Source of the DNA: Ga0077555 sp033764055
GTDB taxonomy: Bacteria; Pseudomonadota; Alphaproteobacteria; Rhizobiales; Hyphomicrobiaceae
DNA length: 64,000 nucleotides
NCBI GenBank assembly: GCA_033764055.1
Contig: JANRJI010000124.1
Span: forward strand, 18,809 to 82,808
Direction: 5' to 3'
Of this stretch, positions 35,146-43,176 are shown in pieces. The notes under the pieces are model-generated. The model made no database searches and was not told the DNA's origin. It saw only the letters and a program-made list of their open reading frames with translations. The position numbers and the translations under genes are program-made. How positions within the stretch are numbered: position 1 is the stretch's first letter; every line of letters starts with the position of its first letter.

Positions 35146-35400
35146 ATGATGATGAAGCCAGTTCTCGCTGCAATTCTCCTCGCGGGGTCGTCGGTGACGG
35201 CCCTCGCAAACTCATGTGCCGGATATTCCTTGTTCGGCAACAATGGCATTCGGCTTTATAACACTTGCAGTCGGAAAATCGCGGTGACCCTCTACGATGA
35301 CGGGACCTGGAAAGGTGGCGGTACATGGTTCATTGGGCCGTATGGCCAAGCCGTGACAAGCTACAGAGGGCGGATCAAAGTCAAATGGCAATATTGGTGA
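35146..35400 (+). CDS. Small secreted protein of unknown function
   Basis: An 84-residue protein with a signal peptide (cleavage after ALA, near residue 21) and a small mature domain with two Cys (about 24 and 42) and a Gly/Tyr/Trp-rich C-terminus ending WQYW. It is less GC-rich than its neighbours, which hints at recent acquisition or relaxed codon use. The ATG repeats (35146, 35149, 35152), with GAGGG just before. It is not recognised as any family. It is divergent from the wHTH/TPR regulator. Confidence 0.65.
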   Translation: MMMKPVLAAILLAGSSVTALANSCAGYSLFGNNGIRLYNTCSRKIAVTLYDDGTWKGGGTWFIGPYGQAVTSYRGRIKVKWQYW

Positions 35401-35430
35401 GGGCATTATTGCGGCCCTGATATTTTCTCT
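35400..35430 (+). terminator. Intrinsic terminator after the small secreted-protein gene
   Basis: AGGGC (35400-35404), 9-base loop, GCCCT (35414-35418), then GATATTTTCTCT: a short GC stem followed by a T-rich tail, starting at the TGA of the secreted-protein gene. Confidence 0.6.
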
Positions 35431-35481
35431 GCAACGGCTATTCGATGAACGAATTGCAAGAGCGCCCTCCGGTCCGCGCGA

Positions 35482-35509
35482 CGGGTCATCCGGCAAAGCC
35501 GGTGACCCG
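35482..35509. repeat. Inverted repeat in the convergent intergenic region
   Basis: CGGGTCATCCGGC (35482-35494), loop AAA, then GCCGGTGACCCG (35498-35509): a strong hairpin with one bulged base. It has the look of a REP-type palindrome and lies between convergent genes. Confidence 0.6.
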
Positions 35510-35547
35510 AAAGAACGGGACGGGGGGCGTCCATCTTTCAGAGGTTC

Positions 35548-35606
35548 GACCGGAGCCCTGCTACCCACTCCCTCGTCCCCCGAGTTGTGGCAGCAGGGCT
35601 CCGGTC
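35548..35606. repeat. 15-bp perfect inverted repeat in the convergent intergenic region
   Basis: GACCGGAGCCCTGCT (35548-35562) and its exact complement AGCAGGGCTCCGGTC (35592-35606) enclose 29 bases, with further partial pairing inside (CCAC with GTGG). It lies 28 bp beyond the stop of the UxaA-type gene on its strand, and could end that transcript, or be a dispersed palindromic element. Confidence 0.65.
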
Positions 35607-35633
35607 CTTCGCGCGCTGTGACGGACGGATCCT

Positions 35634-36851
35634 TCACGCGCTGCGGTAAAGCTTCGTCAGCGAGAACTCGCGGTGGCCGAGGGCCTCGGCTGCCGTGAGA
35701 CGCCCGTTGGCGGTGCGGATGATCATGTCGATCAGCGCATCACCGGCCATCTCGAGCGTCTGCTCGCGACGCAGAATTCCCGTGACGTCCACGTCGATGT
35801 GCTCGCCCATCGTGCGCAATGTCTTGGGGTTTGCCGAAATCTTGATGACAGGCACGATCGGATTGCCGATGACGTTGCCCTGGCCTGTCGGGAAGGTGTG
35901 CACCACCCAGCCGCCAGCGGCCATCAGCGTGACGCACTCGGCAGCGGCCGAGGACGTGTCCATGTAGTAGAGGCCTTTGCCCTTCTGCGGCTCCTCGGCG
36001 GGGCCGAGCACGTCGATATAGCGGCACTCGCGGCCGATTTTCTCGAGGTTGCCGAGGGCTTTCTCCTCGATCGACGACAGGCCACCCGCGATGTTGCCCT
36101 TGGTCGGCTGGCTCTCCGAGAGGTCATCGACCTTGTTGGCCTCGATGACGTCCTCCTGGTAAGCCTTCCACACCTTGTACCACTTGTCGCCGATGTCCTT
36201 GTTGATCGCGCGCTCGCGGGCGATGTGCTCGCCGCCGGTGATCTCGCTGGTCTCGCCGAAGACGCCGGTGACGCCCTTCGGGATCAGCTTGTCATACATG
36301 TTGCCGACGGTCGGGCACGAGCCGAGGCCGGTTGTGGTGTCGGACTCGCCGCACTTGGTCGAGACCCAGAGCTCGTCGATGGAGCATTCCTCGCGCTTGA
36401 GCTCGGAGGCCCACTGCACGAACTCCTTGGCCTTGTAGGAGGCTTTGGCGATGATGGCGATGTCGCCATGACCCTCGATGCCGAAGCCGACGACGGGCTT
36501 ACCGGTCTTGGCGATGCCTTTGACGACGCGGTCCGTCCAGCCGTCCTCGATGCCGATCACCACGACGGCCGCGACGTTCGGGTTGGAGCCCGTGCCGATC
36601 AGCGTGCGGAAGTGGAGATCGAGGTCGGCGCCGAATTGCAGCCGGCCGTAGGCATGCGGGATGGCGAGGGTGCCCTTGATATTGTTGGCAACCGCCTCGC
36701 AGGCCGAGTTGGACAGATCGTCGAGGGGAAGGATCAGGACATGGTTGCGGACGCCGACGCGGCCGTTCTCGCGACGCCAGCCCCAGAAGGACAAGTTGCT
36801 CGCCGGGCTGGCCTTGGCGGTCTTCCGCGCTGCTGCGGGTTTCGATGGCAT
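35634..36851 (-). CDS. UxaA-family dehydratase/lyase, large (catalytic) subunit
   Basis: A 405-residue protein homologous to the C-terminal catalytic part of altronate/galactarate dehydratases and to the large subunit SuyB of sulfolactate sulfo-lyase. Conserved parts: GRVGVRNHVLILPLDD, GRLQFGADLDLHFRTLIGTGSNPN, STKCGESDTTTGLGSCPTVG (metal or substrate site) and FGETSEITGGEH. The N-terminal SAF domain is encoded by the separate gene 16 bp upstream, so the two should act as a heteromer. Sugar-acid dehydration is likely; sulfolactate cleavage is the main alternative and cannot be excluded by reading. Confidence 0.85.
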   Translation of the reverse strand: MPSKPAAARKTAKASPASNLSFWGWRRENGRVGVRNHVLILPLDDLSNSACEAVANNIKGTLAIPHAYGRLQFGADLDLHFRTLIGTGSNPNVAAVVVIGIEDGWTDRVVKGIAKTGKPVVGFGIEGHGDIAIIAKASYKAKEFVQWASELKREECSIDELWVSTKCGESDTTTGLGSCPTVGNMYDKLIPKGVTGVFGETSEITGGEHIARERAINKDIGDKWYKVWKAYQEDVIEANKVDDLSESQPTKGNIAGGLSSIEEKALGNLEKIGRECRYIDVLGPAEEPQKGKGLYYMDTSSAAAECVTLMAAGGWVVHTFPTGQGNVIGNPIVPVIKISANPKTLRTMGEHIDVDVTGILRREQTLEMAGDALIDMIIRTANGRLTAAEALGHREFSLTKLYRSA

Positions 36852-36867
36852 GTGCTTGGGCTCCCGC

Positions 36868-37164
36868 TTACCAGCGCTTCGTACGGTGATTGTGAATGTG
36901 AACGTGCTCGCCCTTCTTGGCGCTGCCGACCATGCGGCCCACGTCCTCGCCGTACTTGATGACCGTGTCGCCCTCCTTCAGATCGGCGAGCGCAACCTTG
37001 TGGCCGATCGGGATGTCCTGCTTTGCGGTGACGCGCACGGTGGTGTCGTTCTCGGTGACGACGCCGAGCATGTCGGTGCCGGCCTTGAGATCCTCGACCA
37101 CAACGACGCCGACGTTGTCCTTGGGACTGTGCACCAGGAACTGGGGAATGTTCGACTTGGACAC
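36868..37164 (-). CDS. SAF-domain small subunit of the UxaA-type dehydratase/lyase
   Basis: A 98-residue SAF-domain protein: KDNVGVVVVEDLKAGTD, VTAKQDIPIGHKVALADLKEGDTVIKYG and a His-rich end (GEHVHIHNHRTKRW). It corresponds to the N-terminal domain of altronate dehydratase (UxaA) and to the small subunit SuyA. It is followed after 16 bp by the catalytic subunit gene. The start ATG at 37164 is consistent with family length. A 9-bp inverted repeat lies upstream (37270-37336). Confidence 0.88.
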   Translation of the reverse strand: MSKSNIPQFLVHSPKDNVGVVVVEDLKAGTDMLGVVTENDTTVRVTAKQDIPIGHKVALADLKEGDTVIKYGEDVGRMVGSAKKGEHVHIHNHRTKRW

Positions 37165-37269
37165 GCGCTTCCTCTCTCAGGCGATCAATCGTTCTTCGAC
37201 TAAAGCCGGCTCCTCCTCGTCGGAAGATCCGGCAGGGGAAAACGGAGCGGGCGGAAAATGTGCGGGAAT

Positions 37270-37336
37270 GACCGGACATTTACCTTGCCGCGCCGGTCGG
37301 GACAATCGCCGGACTGGCCGAACGGCCTGTCCGGTC
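37270..37336. repeat. 9-bp inverted repeat upstream of the SAF/UxaA genes
   Basis: GACCGGACA (37270-37278) and TGTCCGGTC (37328-37336) are exact complements, 49 bases apart, in the gap between the lactonase stop and the SAF-domain start. Could be a regulatory pair or a weak relic; TGTCCGGT also occurs at the insertion-sequence-like end at 63880. Confidence 0.4.
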
Positions 37337-37359
37337 GATCAATCTTGGTTACAGATTCC

Positions 37360-38322
37360 TCATCCTCCGAGAGCACCCTGGACCTGCACATAGAGTGCGT
37401 AGACCGAGGTGGAGGCTGCCATGAACAAGCGGTTCCGCTTCAGTCCTCCAAAGCACACGTTGGCACATCGCTCGGGCAGGTGGATGTGGCCGATGGCCTT
37501 GCCGTCGGGAGCAAAGACGCGCACGCCGTCGAGCGACGGGTCGCCCATGCCCCAGCCACACCACAGGTTGCCGTCGGCGTCGCAGCGAATGCCATCGGGG
37601 GTTCCTGGGCCGGCATCGATATGGACCCGGCGGTTGGCGATGCGGCTGCCACCGTCGACGACATCCCAGGCGGTGATCAGGCGATGGGGCGAGGCGCGCG
37701 ATTCGACGATGTAGAGGACCTTCTCGTCCGGCGAGAAGCAGAGGCCGTTGGGGCCAGGGATCATGTCCGTCAGCATGGTCGCCTTACCGGTCGACGGGTC
37801 GAGCCGATAGACGCACATCGGCAGCTCCTGCTCGCCCTTCTCACCCTCGTAGTTGCCGAGCAGGCCGAACGCGGGATCCGTGAACCAGATCGAGCCGTCG
37901 GACCGGACCACGACATCGTTGGGCGAGTTCAACCGCTTGCCTTCGAAGCGGTCCATGAGGACCGTGACCGACCCGTCATACTCGGTGCGGGTCAAACGCC
38001 GGCCGTGCTCGCAGGTGACGAGGCGGCCCTGACGGTCGCGCGTGTTGCCGTTCGCCCAGTTGGCAGGCTTGCGATAGTTGGAGACCATGCCGGTCTCCTC
38101 GTCCCATCTCACGATGCGGTTGTTGGGGATGTCGCTCCAGAGCAGACAGCGCGCATCACCCAGCCAGACGGGCCCTTCCGCCCATCGACACCCCGTCGCC
38201 AACCGCTCCACGGCCGAAAGCTTGATCCAGTATTTCTCGAAGCGCGGGTCGAGCGCCTGGATGGCCGGATCGGGATAACGGGGCGTGTGGGCACGCCAGC
38301 CGTTGGGAAAGAGGTCGGTCAT
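37360..38322 (-). CDS. SMP-30/gluconolactonase-like hydrolase
   Basis: A 320-residue six-bladed beta-propeller lactonase: RWAEGPVW with the metal-binding E, LNSPNDVVVRSDGSIWFTDPAFGL (N and D ligands) and GPNGLCFSPDEKVLY (D/N), and TPDGIRCDADGNLWCGWG. These are the Ca2+/metal ligands of SMP-30. It opens a sugar-acid lactone, fitting the adjacent sugar-acid dehydratase genes, which follow in the same direction after 195 bp. An intracellular enzyme with no signal peptide. Confidence 0.9.
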   Translation of the reverse strand: MTDLFPNGWRAHTPRYPDPAIQALDPRFEKYWIKLSAVERLATGCRWAEGPVWLGDARCLLWSDIPNNRIVRWDEETGMVSNYRKPANWANGNTRDRQGRLVTCEHGRRLTRTEYDGSVTVLMDRFEGKRLNSPNDVVVRSDGSIWFTDPAFGLLGNYEGEKGEQELPMCVYRLDPSTGKATMLTDMIPGPNGLCFSPDEKVLYIVESRASPHRLITAWDVVDGGSRIANRRVHIDAGPGTPDGIRCDADGNLWCGWGMGDPSLDGVRVFAPDGKAIGHIHLPERCANVCFGGLKRNRLFMAASTSVYALYVQVQGALGG

Positions 38323-38421
38323 GGGAGCCGTTCCATTGGACAGGTGGCCATTGCGGCTGCACGATCATTCAGGTCAGCCGCCACGGCAGCATCACAATCA
38401 CGCCAGGAAAGGGCAAGCGCC

Positions 38422-39219
38422 ATGCGTCTCGAGGACAAGATCGCGGTCGTCGTCGGCGGCGGGCAGCAACCGGGGGAGACGACCGGCAACGGGCGCGCCA
38501 CGTGTCTGCGTTTCGCCGAGGAAGGCGCCACCGTCGTCGTCGTCGACCACAACATCGAGTGGGCCGAGGACACGGTGCGGATGATCAAGGCGAAGGGGGG
38601 CTCGGCCTCGGCTCTCGCTGCCGACATCACGCGCGAGGCGGACTGCAAATCGATTGCGGATACCTGTGTCGCCCGTCATGGCCGGATTGACATCCTGCAC
38701 AACAACGTTGGCCGGGCGCGCGGCGACAAGGGAACGGTGGAGCTCGAGGCGGAGATGTGGGACGAGCTGATGGCGATGAACATCAAAGGCATGTTCATGA
38801 CCATCAAGCACGTGCTGCCGGTGATGCGCGCGCAGCGCTCGGGTGCCATCGTCAACATCTCGTCGACGTCGTCGATCGCGGCCGGGCCGGCACTCACGTA
38901 TCGCGTGTCCAAGAGCTCGGTCAATTCGCTGACCCAGCACGTGGCGATGGAGAATGCGCCGCACGGCATTCGCTGCAACGCGATCCTGCCGGGGCTCATG
39001 AACACGCCGATGGCCATCGAGAGGCGGGCGCGCGAGCGGAACGTGTCGCGCGACCAGGTGCGTCAGGAGCGTGCCGCGCTCGTGCCGCTCTCGGTGAGCG
39101 AGGCCGGCAACGCCTTCGACGTCGCCAATGCGGCCGTGTTCCTGGCGTCGGAGGAGGCGCGCTACATCACGGGGGTGCTGCTGCCAGTCGATGGCGGACT
39201 GCTGCTGAAGATCGGGTGA
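38422..39219 (+). CDS. SDR-family NAD(P)-dependent dehydrogenase
   Basis: A 265-residue classical SDR: GGGQQPGETTGNGRA with an extended coenzyme loop, DILHNNVGR, SS-TSSIAAG with the catalytic Ser, and Y-R-V-S-K with intact Tyr and Lys (TYRVSKSS). D-H-N in VVVVDHN suggests NAD preference. The C-terminus (YITGVLLPVDGGLLLKIG) is typical. The long frame from 37258 is read-through of the lactonase antisense; the ATG at 38422 has an AGGAAAGGG site. Divergent from the lactonase gene; probably oxidises a sugar-derived alcohol. Confidence 0.9.
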   Translation: MRLEDKIAVVVGGGQQPGETTGNGRATCLRFAEEGATVVVVDHNIEWAEDTVRMIKAKGGSASALAADITREADCKSIADTCVARHGRIDILHNNVGRARGDKGTVELEAEMWDELMAMNIKGMFMTIKHVLPVMRAQRSGAIVNISSTSSIAAGPALTYRVSKSSVNSLTQHVAMENAPHGIRCNAILPGLMNTPMAIERRARERNVSRDQVRQERAALVPLSVSEAGNAFDVANAAVFLASEEARYITGVLLPVDGGLLLKIG

Positions 39220-39300
39220 TGGATCGCGATGTGACGCGGCAGCGAGCCCACGCTGGACACCGAGCTGCCGTTGCTAAGTCGCGCTGCGATCGGAACACAT

Positions 39301-39323
39301 TGGTAAATATGTGAAATTTACCA
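39301..39323. promoter_or_regulatory. AT-rich 8-bp palindrome upstream of the MBOAT gene
   Basis: TGGTAAAT (39301-39308) and ATTTACCA (39316-39323) are exact complements with a 7-base spacer, in an AT-rich patch 90 bp before the MBOAT start and 82 bp after the SDR stop. It looks like an operator or a terminator-like hairpin. Confidence 0.45.
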
Positions 39324-39413
39324 TTGTCCGGCTGCGGCTTGGACACTCGCCGGGGCGATCCATAGAACCGTAGGGCCATCAGGATCAGCCCCGGACGATC
39401 GTCAGTAGAGCGC

Positions 39414-40859
39414 ATGTACTTCGACGCACCGATCTACTTCGTGTTCCTGCCGATCGTCGTGCTGATCTATTGGCAGCTGAGCCATGGGCAACAGAACCGC
39501 TTCCTCCTGTGCGCCAGCTATTTCTTCTACGGCTGGTGGGACTGGCGGTTCCTGTCGCTGATCCTCGTCTCGACCTTCGTCGACTACCATCTGGCCCGAT
39601 GGATCGGGGCGACCGACGACGCGCGGCGCCGGCGGAGGCTGCTCGTCATCTCTCTGGTCATGAACCTGGGATTTCTCGGGTTCTTCAAGTACTGCAACTT
39701 CTTCATCGACTCGTTCATCGACCTGCTGAAAGTGCTCGGGGTCGACAATCCGAACCGCACAGTGATCTCGGTTCTGCTGCCGCCGGGCATCTCGTTCTAT
39801 ACCTTCCAGGCCGTCGCCTACATCGTCGACGTCTACAACCGCCGGCTCGAGCCGAGCAGCTCGCTGGTCGACTATGCGCTCTTCATCTCGCTGTTCCCGC
39901 ATCTGATCGCGGGGCCGATCCAGCGCCCCGGGCACCTGCTGCCGCAGGTCGCCACACCGCGGCGGCTCGACAGCGACCAGGTGTTCGACGGCCTGATGCT
40001 GATTGCGACGGGGCTATTCCGCAAATGCGTTATCGCCGACAACTGCGCACTGGTGGCCGACGGCGTCTTCTCGGGCCGGATGGGCGATCCGAGCCTCGGT
40101 CTCCTGCTGCTAGGGGCCTATGCCTTCGCCTTGCAGATCTACGGCGACTTCAGCGGCTACAGCGACATGGCCCGAGGCAGTGCGAAGCTGCTCGGCTTCG
40201 AGTTCATGGTCAACTTCCGCCAGCCGTATCTGGCGACGAGCCTCCAGGATTTCTGGCGGCGCTGGCACATCTCGCTGTCGACGTGGCTGCGCGACTATCT
40301 CTACATCGCGCTCGGCGGCAATCGCGGGGGACGCCTGGAGACCTACCGAAATCTCATGCTGACGATGGTGATCGGGGGTCTATGGCACGGCGCCAACTGG
40401 ACGTTCGTCGTATGGGGAGCGATCCACGGCGTGGGCCTCGCGATCGAGCGCTACGCGCGCGAGGCCCTGGGTCTCGGCCCGGCGCGCAGCGGTCCAGCGG
40501 ACGCGGGCGGTGCCTCGCTCACCAGTGCAAGGGCGTGGATCGCACGCATCCTCGTGTTCCACGTCGTCTGCCTCGCGTGGGTCTTTTTCCGAGCCATGAC
40601 AGTCGGGGATGCGTGGCACCTCCTGTCCGGCATCGGGACGATCACCTGGCAGCCGGAGCTCATGGTGGCGGCCAAGGTGCTGATGCTGTTCGGCGCGATG
40701 ATGCTGGCCATGGACGTCGTCAACGAGACCCGTCGAGAAGAGTATCTGCTACAGCACGCCACGCTCCGCGACCGCTTCGCGACGGCACTGGGGTTCGTGT
40801 GCGCCGTGCTGTTGCTCTCAGCGAGCAATATCAATGCCTTCATCTATTTCCAGTTCTGA
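39414..40859 (+). CDS. MBOAT-family membrane O-acyltransferase (AlgI-like)
   Basis: A 481-residue multi-spanning acyltransferase of the AlgI/DltB group, with the catalytic His in GGLWHGANWTFVVWG and the family NFRQPYLATSLQDFWRRWHISLSTWLRDYLYIALGGN block. AlgI-type proteins move acyl groups, usually acetyl, across the inner membrane to an exported polymer. About ten membrane segments can be predicted. It overlaps the next gene by 26 bp, which encodes a secreted SGNH-like partner, as AlgI/AlgJ do. The polymer is not identified. Confidence 0.92.
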   Translation: MYFDAPIYFVFLPIVVLIYWQLSHGQQNRFLLCASYFFYGWWDWRFLSLILVSTFVDYHLARWIGATDDARRRRRLLVISLVMNLGFLGFFKYCNFFIDSFIDLLKVLGVDNPNRTVISVLLPPGISFYTFQAVAYIVDVYNRRLEPSSSLVDYALFISLFPHLIAGPIQRPGHLLPQVATPRRLDSDQVFDGLMLIATGLFRKCVIADNCALVADGVFSGRMGDPSLGLLLLGAYAFALQIYGDFSGYSDMARGSAKLLGFEFMVNFRQPYLATSLQDFWRRWHISLSTWLRDYLYIALGGNRGGRLETYRNLMLTMVIGGLWHGANWTFVVWGAIHGVGLAIERYAREALGLGPARSGPADAGGASLTSARAWIARILVFHVVCLAWVFFRAMTVGDAWHLLSGIGTITWQPELMVAAKVLMLFGAMMLAMDVVNETRREEYLLQHATLRDRFATALGFVCAVLLLSASNINAFIYFQF

Positions 40860-41829
40860 CGCCAGCCACGTAGCGGAGGCGCCCCTCAGGGCGAAGGTGC
40901 CGTTGTGGGCATCGTTCGCGCTGGTCGGTGCAATCGTCGTCCTGCTCGTCGTCATGGAGCTGCTGGCCCGCCTGATGGTGCCGAGCCTCAGCCGTATCGA
41001 GGGGCGTATCGTCACGGAATACAGGCAGGCCCTCGGGATCCGTCATGGCAGGAACGGCGTGGCAACCGCGCTCGTCATCGGCAACTCGCTAATGGGGGAC
41101 GGGGTCGATTTCAAGCCCTTGCAACGGACGCTTGCCGACAACGGGGTGAATGCGCAACGGCTGCTGGTCGAGGGCACCGCATATCTCGACTGGTATCACG
41201 GTCTCGGCCGCCTCATCGACGCGGGCGTCAGACCCGATGCCTTCGTGCTGATGATCTCGTTCGAGCAGCTGATCGGGAAAGAGTTCCGGGGCGCCTACTC
41301 GGCACACCGGCTGCTGCGGCTGCAAGACATTCCGACAGTCGCCGGCGAGCTCGGCCTCGGCAACACGGAGACGAGCGGACTCGTCATCTCCCGGCTCAGC
41401 GCCTACTACGGACTGCGTGAGGAGCTGCGCAAGCAGGTGCTGTTCAAGCTGATCCCGGACCTGTCGACGCTGACCGTGAAACTGACTGCGGCCCGCTCGA
41501 GCGACGAGCGCGCTCGCTATGGCAATGTCGCCCTCGCCGTAGAGCGGCTGACGGCGATGCGGCGCAGAGTCGAGGCCGCAGGCTCGCGCCTCATCTTCGT
41601 CGAGCCGCCGGCGCCGGTGCCGAACGCCGCGGCCATGAAGGAGCGGATCGACGCGGCGGCGCGACTCGCCGGCGTCAGGATGCTTGTGCCCGTGCGCCAC
41701 GACGAGCTCGGCAAAGAATTCTATCGCGATGGATATCACCTCAACGAGCGCGGCTCGGCGTTCTTCACGCCGCGGCTCGCGGCTCTCCTCTCGGAAAGCA
41801 TGGGACAACAGCCGCCGCTCCGGAACTGA
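40834..41829 (+). CDS. SGNH-like acyl-esterase/transferase partner of the MBOAT protein
   Basis: A 331-residue protein with one N-terminal membrane anchor (about 25-47) and an extracytoplasmic SGNH/GDSL-like domain: GNSLMGDG (nucleophile Ser block), and DGYHLNERGSAFF (D-x-x-H block). This resembles AlgJ/AlgX or DltD-type partners that complete O-acylation of exported glycans. Coupled by a 26-bp overlap with the MBOAT gene. Catalytic Ser, Asp and His are all in expected places, though the overall similarity is low. Confidence 0.75.
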   Translation: MPSSISSSDASHVAEAPLRAKVPLWASFALVGAIVVLLVVMELLARLMVPSLSRIEGRIVTEYRQALGIRHGRNGVATALVIGNSLMGDGVDFKPLQRTLADNGVNAQRLLVEGTAYLDWYHGLGRLIDAGVRPDAFVLMISFEQLIGKEFRGAYSAHRLLRLQDIPTVAGELGLGNTETSGLVISRLSAYYGLREELRKQVLFKLIPDLSTLTVKLTAARSSDERARYGNVALAVERLTAMRRRVEAAGSRLIFVEPPAPVPNAAAMKERIDAAARLAGVRMLVPVRHDELGKEFYRDGYHLNERGSAFFTPRLAALLSESMGQQPPLRN

Positions 41830-41856
41830 CGCCTGTCCGCCTGAAAAGACTGCCGC

Positions 41857-43065
41857 TCAGCGGGCCACGCCATTGGCGATCAGAGCATCGACCTCGGCTT
41901 TCGACATCCCGGCAAGCGCGTCCAGCACCTCGTAGGTGTGCTCGCCGAGAGCGGGTGCGCCAATCGAGGGGACAGGCTCCGTATCATGCAAACGGGCCGG
42001 CGTGCGCAGGACGCGATACGACCCGGCGTCGCGGTGGCTGACCTCCCGCAGTGATTCGCGCTCCGCGACCAGCTCGCTCGAGAGGGCCTCGGCCACGGTG
42101 AGCACCGCGCCGGCAGGCAGCCCCGCCGCCCGCATGCGCATCACCCAGTGCTCCCTGGACTGCTGACGAAAAATCGCAGACAGGGCTGACTTGAGCTCAG
42201 CGACGTTCCTGAGACGCGACGGGTTCGTCGCAAAGCGCTCATCCGCCAGCATGTCGGGTCGGTCGATGACGTCGAGGCACAGCCTTCGATACTGTGCCTC
42301 GGTGATGACGGCGATCGTGAATGGACCGTCTGCCGCCTCAAAGACGTCTGCCGGCTGGGCCACCTGATTGGCATTGCCCGAGCGGGTCGGATTGCGGCCC
42401 GTCATCAGGAATGCCCCCGCGAAGTTGGCGAGCATGCTCATCGCCGTCTCATGTAGGGTCGCCTCGATCAACCGGCCCTCGCCGGTCAAGGCCGAGTGGC
42501 GCAAGGCGGCGGCAATGGCTTGCGCCGCGTAGAGGCCGGTCACGAGATCGACAACGGAGGCGCCCACGCGCATCGGTGGCCCGTTGGGATCTCCGATCAT
42601 CGACATGAGGCCGCTTTCGGCCTGCGCGATGGGATCGTAGCCGGGCACCTCGATGTTGGACCCCGAGCGGCCGTAGCCCGAGATGGCGCAGTAGACGAGG
42701 CTCGGCCGGTGAGCCTTCAGCACATCGAAGCCGAGGCCCAGGCGCTCCATCACGCCTGTGCGGAAATTCTCGAGCACGACGTCGGCGTTCTTCACCAGCT
42801 TCAGGAACGCAGCCTTGCCGGCCGGCGACTTGAGATCGAGCGCCACCGATCGCTTGTTGCGATTGACGGTGAGGAAGTAGGTCGAGACGCCGTTGAGATT
42901 CGGCTCGGTGAACCCTCGGGTGTCGTCGCCGCCATCCGGGTTCTCGATCTTGATCACGTCGGCGCCCATGTCGGCGAGCATCAGTCCGCAATAGGGTCCG
43001 GCGAGAACGCGGCTGAGATCGAGCACGGTGACGCCGGCGAGAGGCAGCGACAAGGGACGTGTCAT
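41857..43065 (-). CDS. CaiB/BaiF (class III) CoA-transferase
   Basis: A 402-residue family III CoA-transferase. VTVLDLSRVLAGPYCGLMLADMGADVIKIE is the N-terminal signature, and D144 in PGYDPIAQAESG aligns with the catalytic Asp. It is the last gene of a minus-strand catabolic run with an SDR, TctCAB and an MmgE/PrpD protein. A second CoA-transferase heads the run at 50289. The acid activated is unknown, but a dicarboxylate is suggested by the TTT transporter. Confidence 0.9.
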   Translation of the reverse strand: MTRPLSLPLAGVTVLDLSRVLAGPYCGLMLADMGADVIKIENPDGGDDTRGFTEPNLNGVSTYFLTVNRNKRSVALDLKSPAGKAAFLKLVKNADVVLENFRTGVMERLGLGFDVLKAHRPSLVYCAISGYGRSGSNIEVPGYDPIAQAESGLMSMIGDPNGPPMRVGASVVDLVTGLYAAQAIAAALRHSALTGEGRLIEATLHETAMSMLANFAGAFLMTGRNPTRSGNANQVAQPADVFEAADGPFTIAVITEAQYRRLCLDVIDRPDMLADERFATNPSRLRNVAELKSALSAIFRQQSREHWVMRMRAAGLPAGAVLTVAEALSSELVAERESLREVSHRDAGSYRVLRTPARLHDTEPVPSIGAPALGEHTYEVLDALAGMSKAEVDALIANGVAR

Positions 43066-43176
43066 TCGATCACCTCTGGCGTGTGGCAGGGGTAGGTGGC
43101 AGCCGCAGCCCGCCTGATCTCCGTTGGCCCGTCCTACGCCGGGAACGACAGGGCCGGCTCAGCCAATTCAATGGGG

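Noticed and set aside
37258..38421. Upstream extension of the SDR frame by about 390 codons
   Set aside because: It is antisense to the lactonase gene and has no SDR or other domain; the ATG at 38422 has its own ribosome site.
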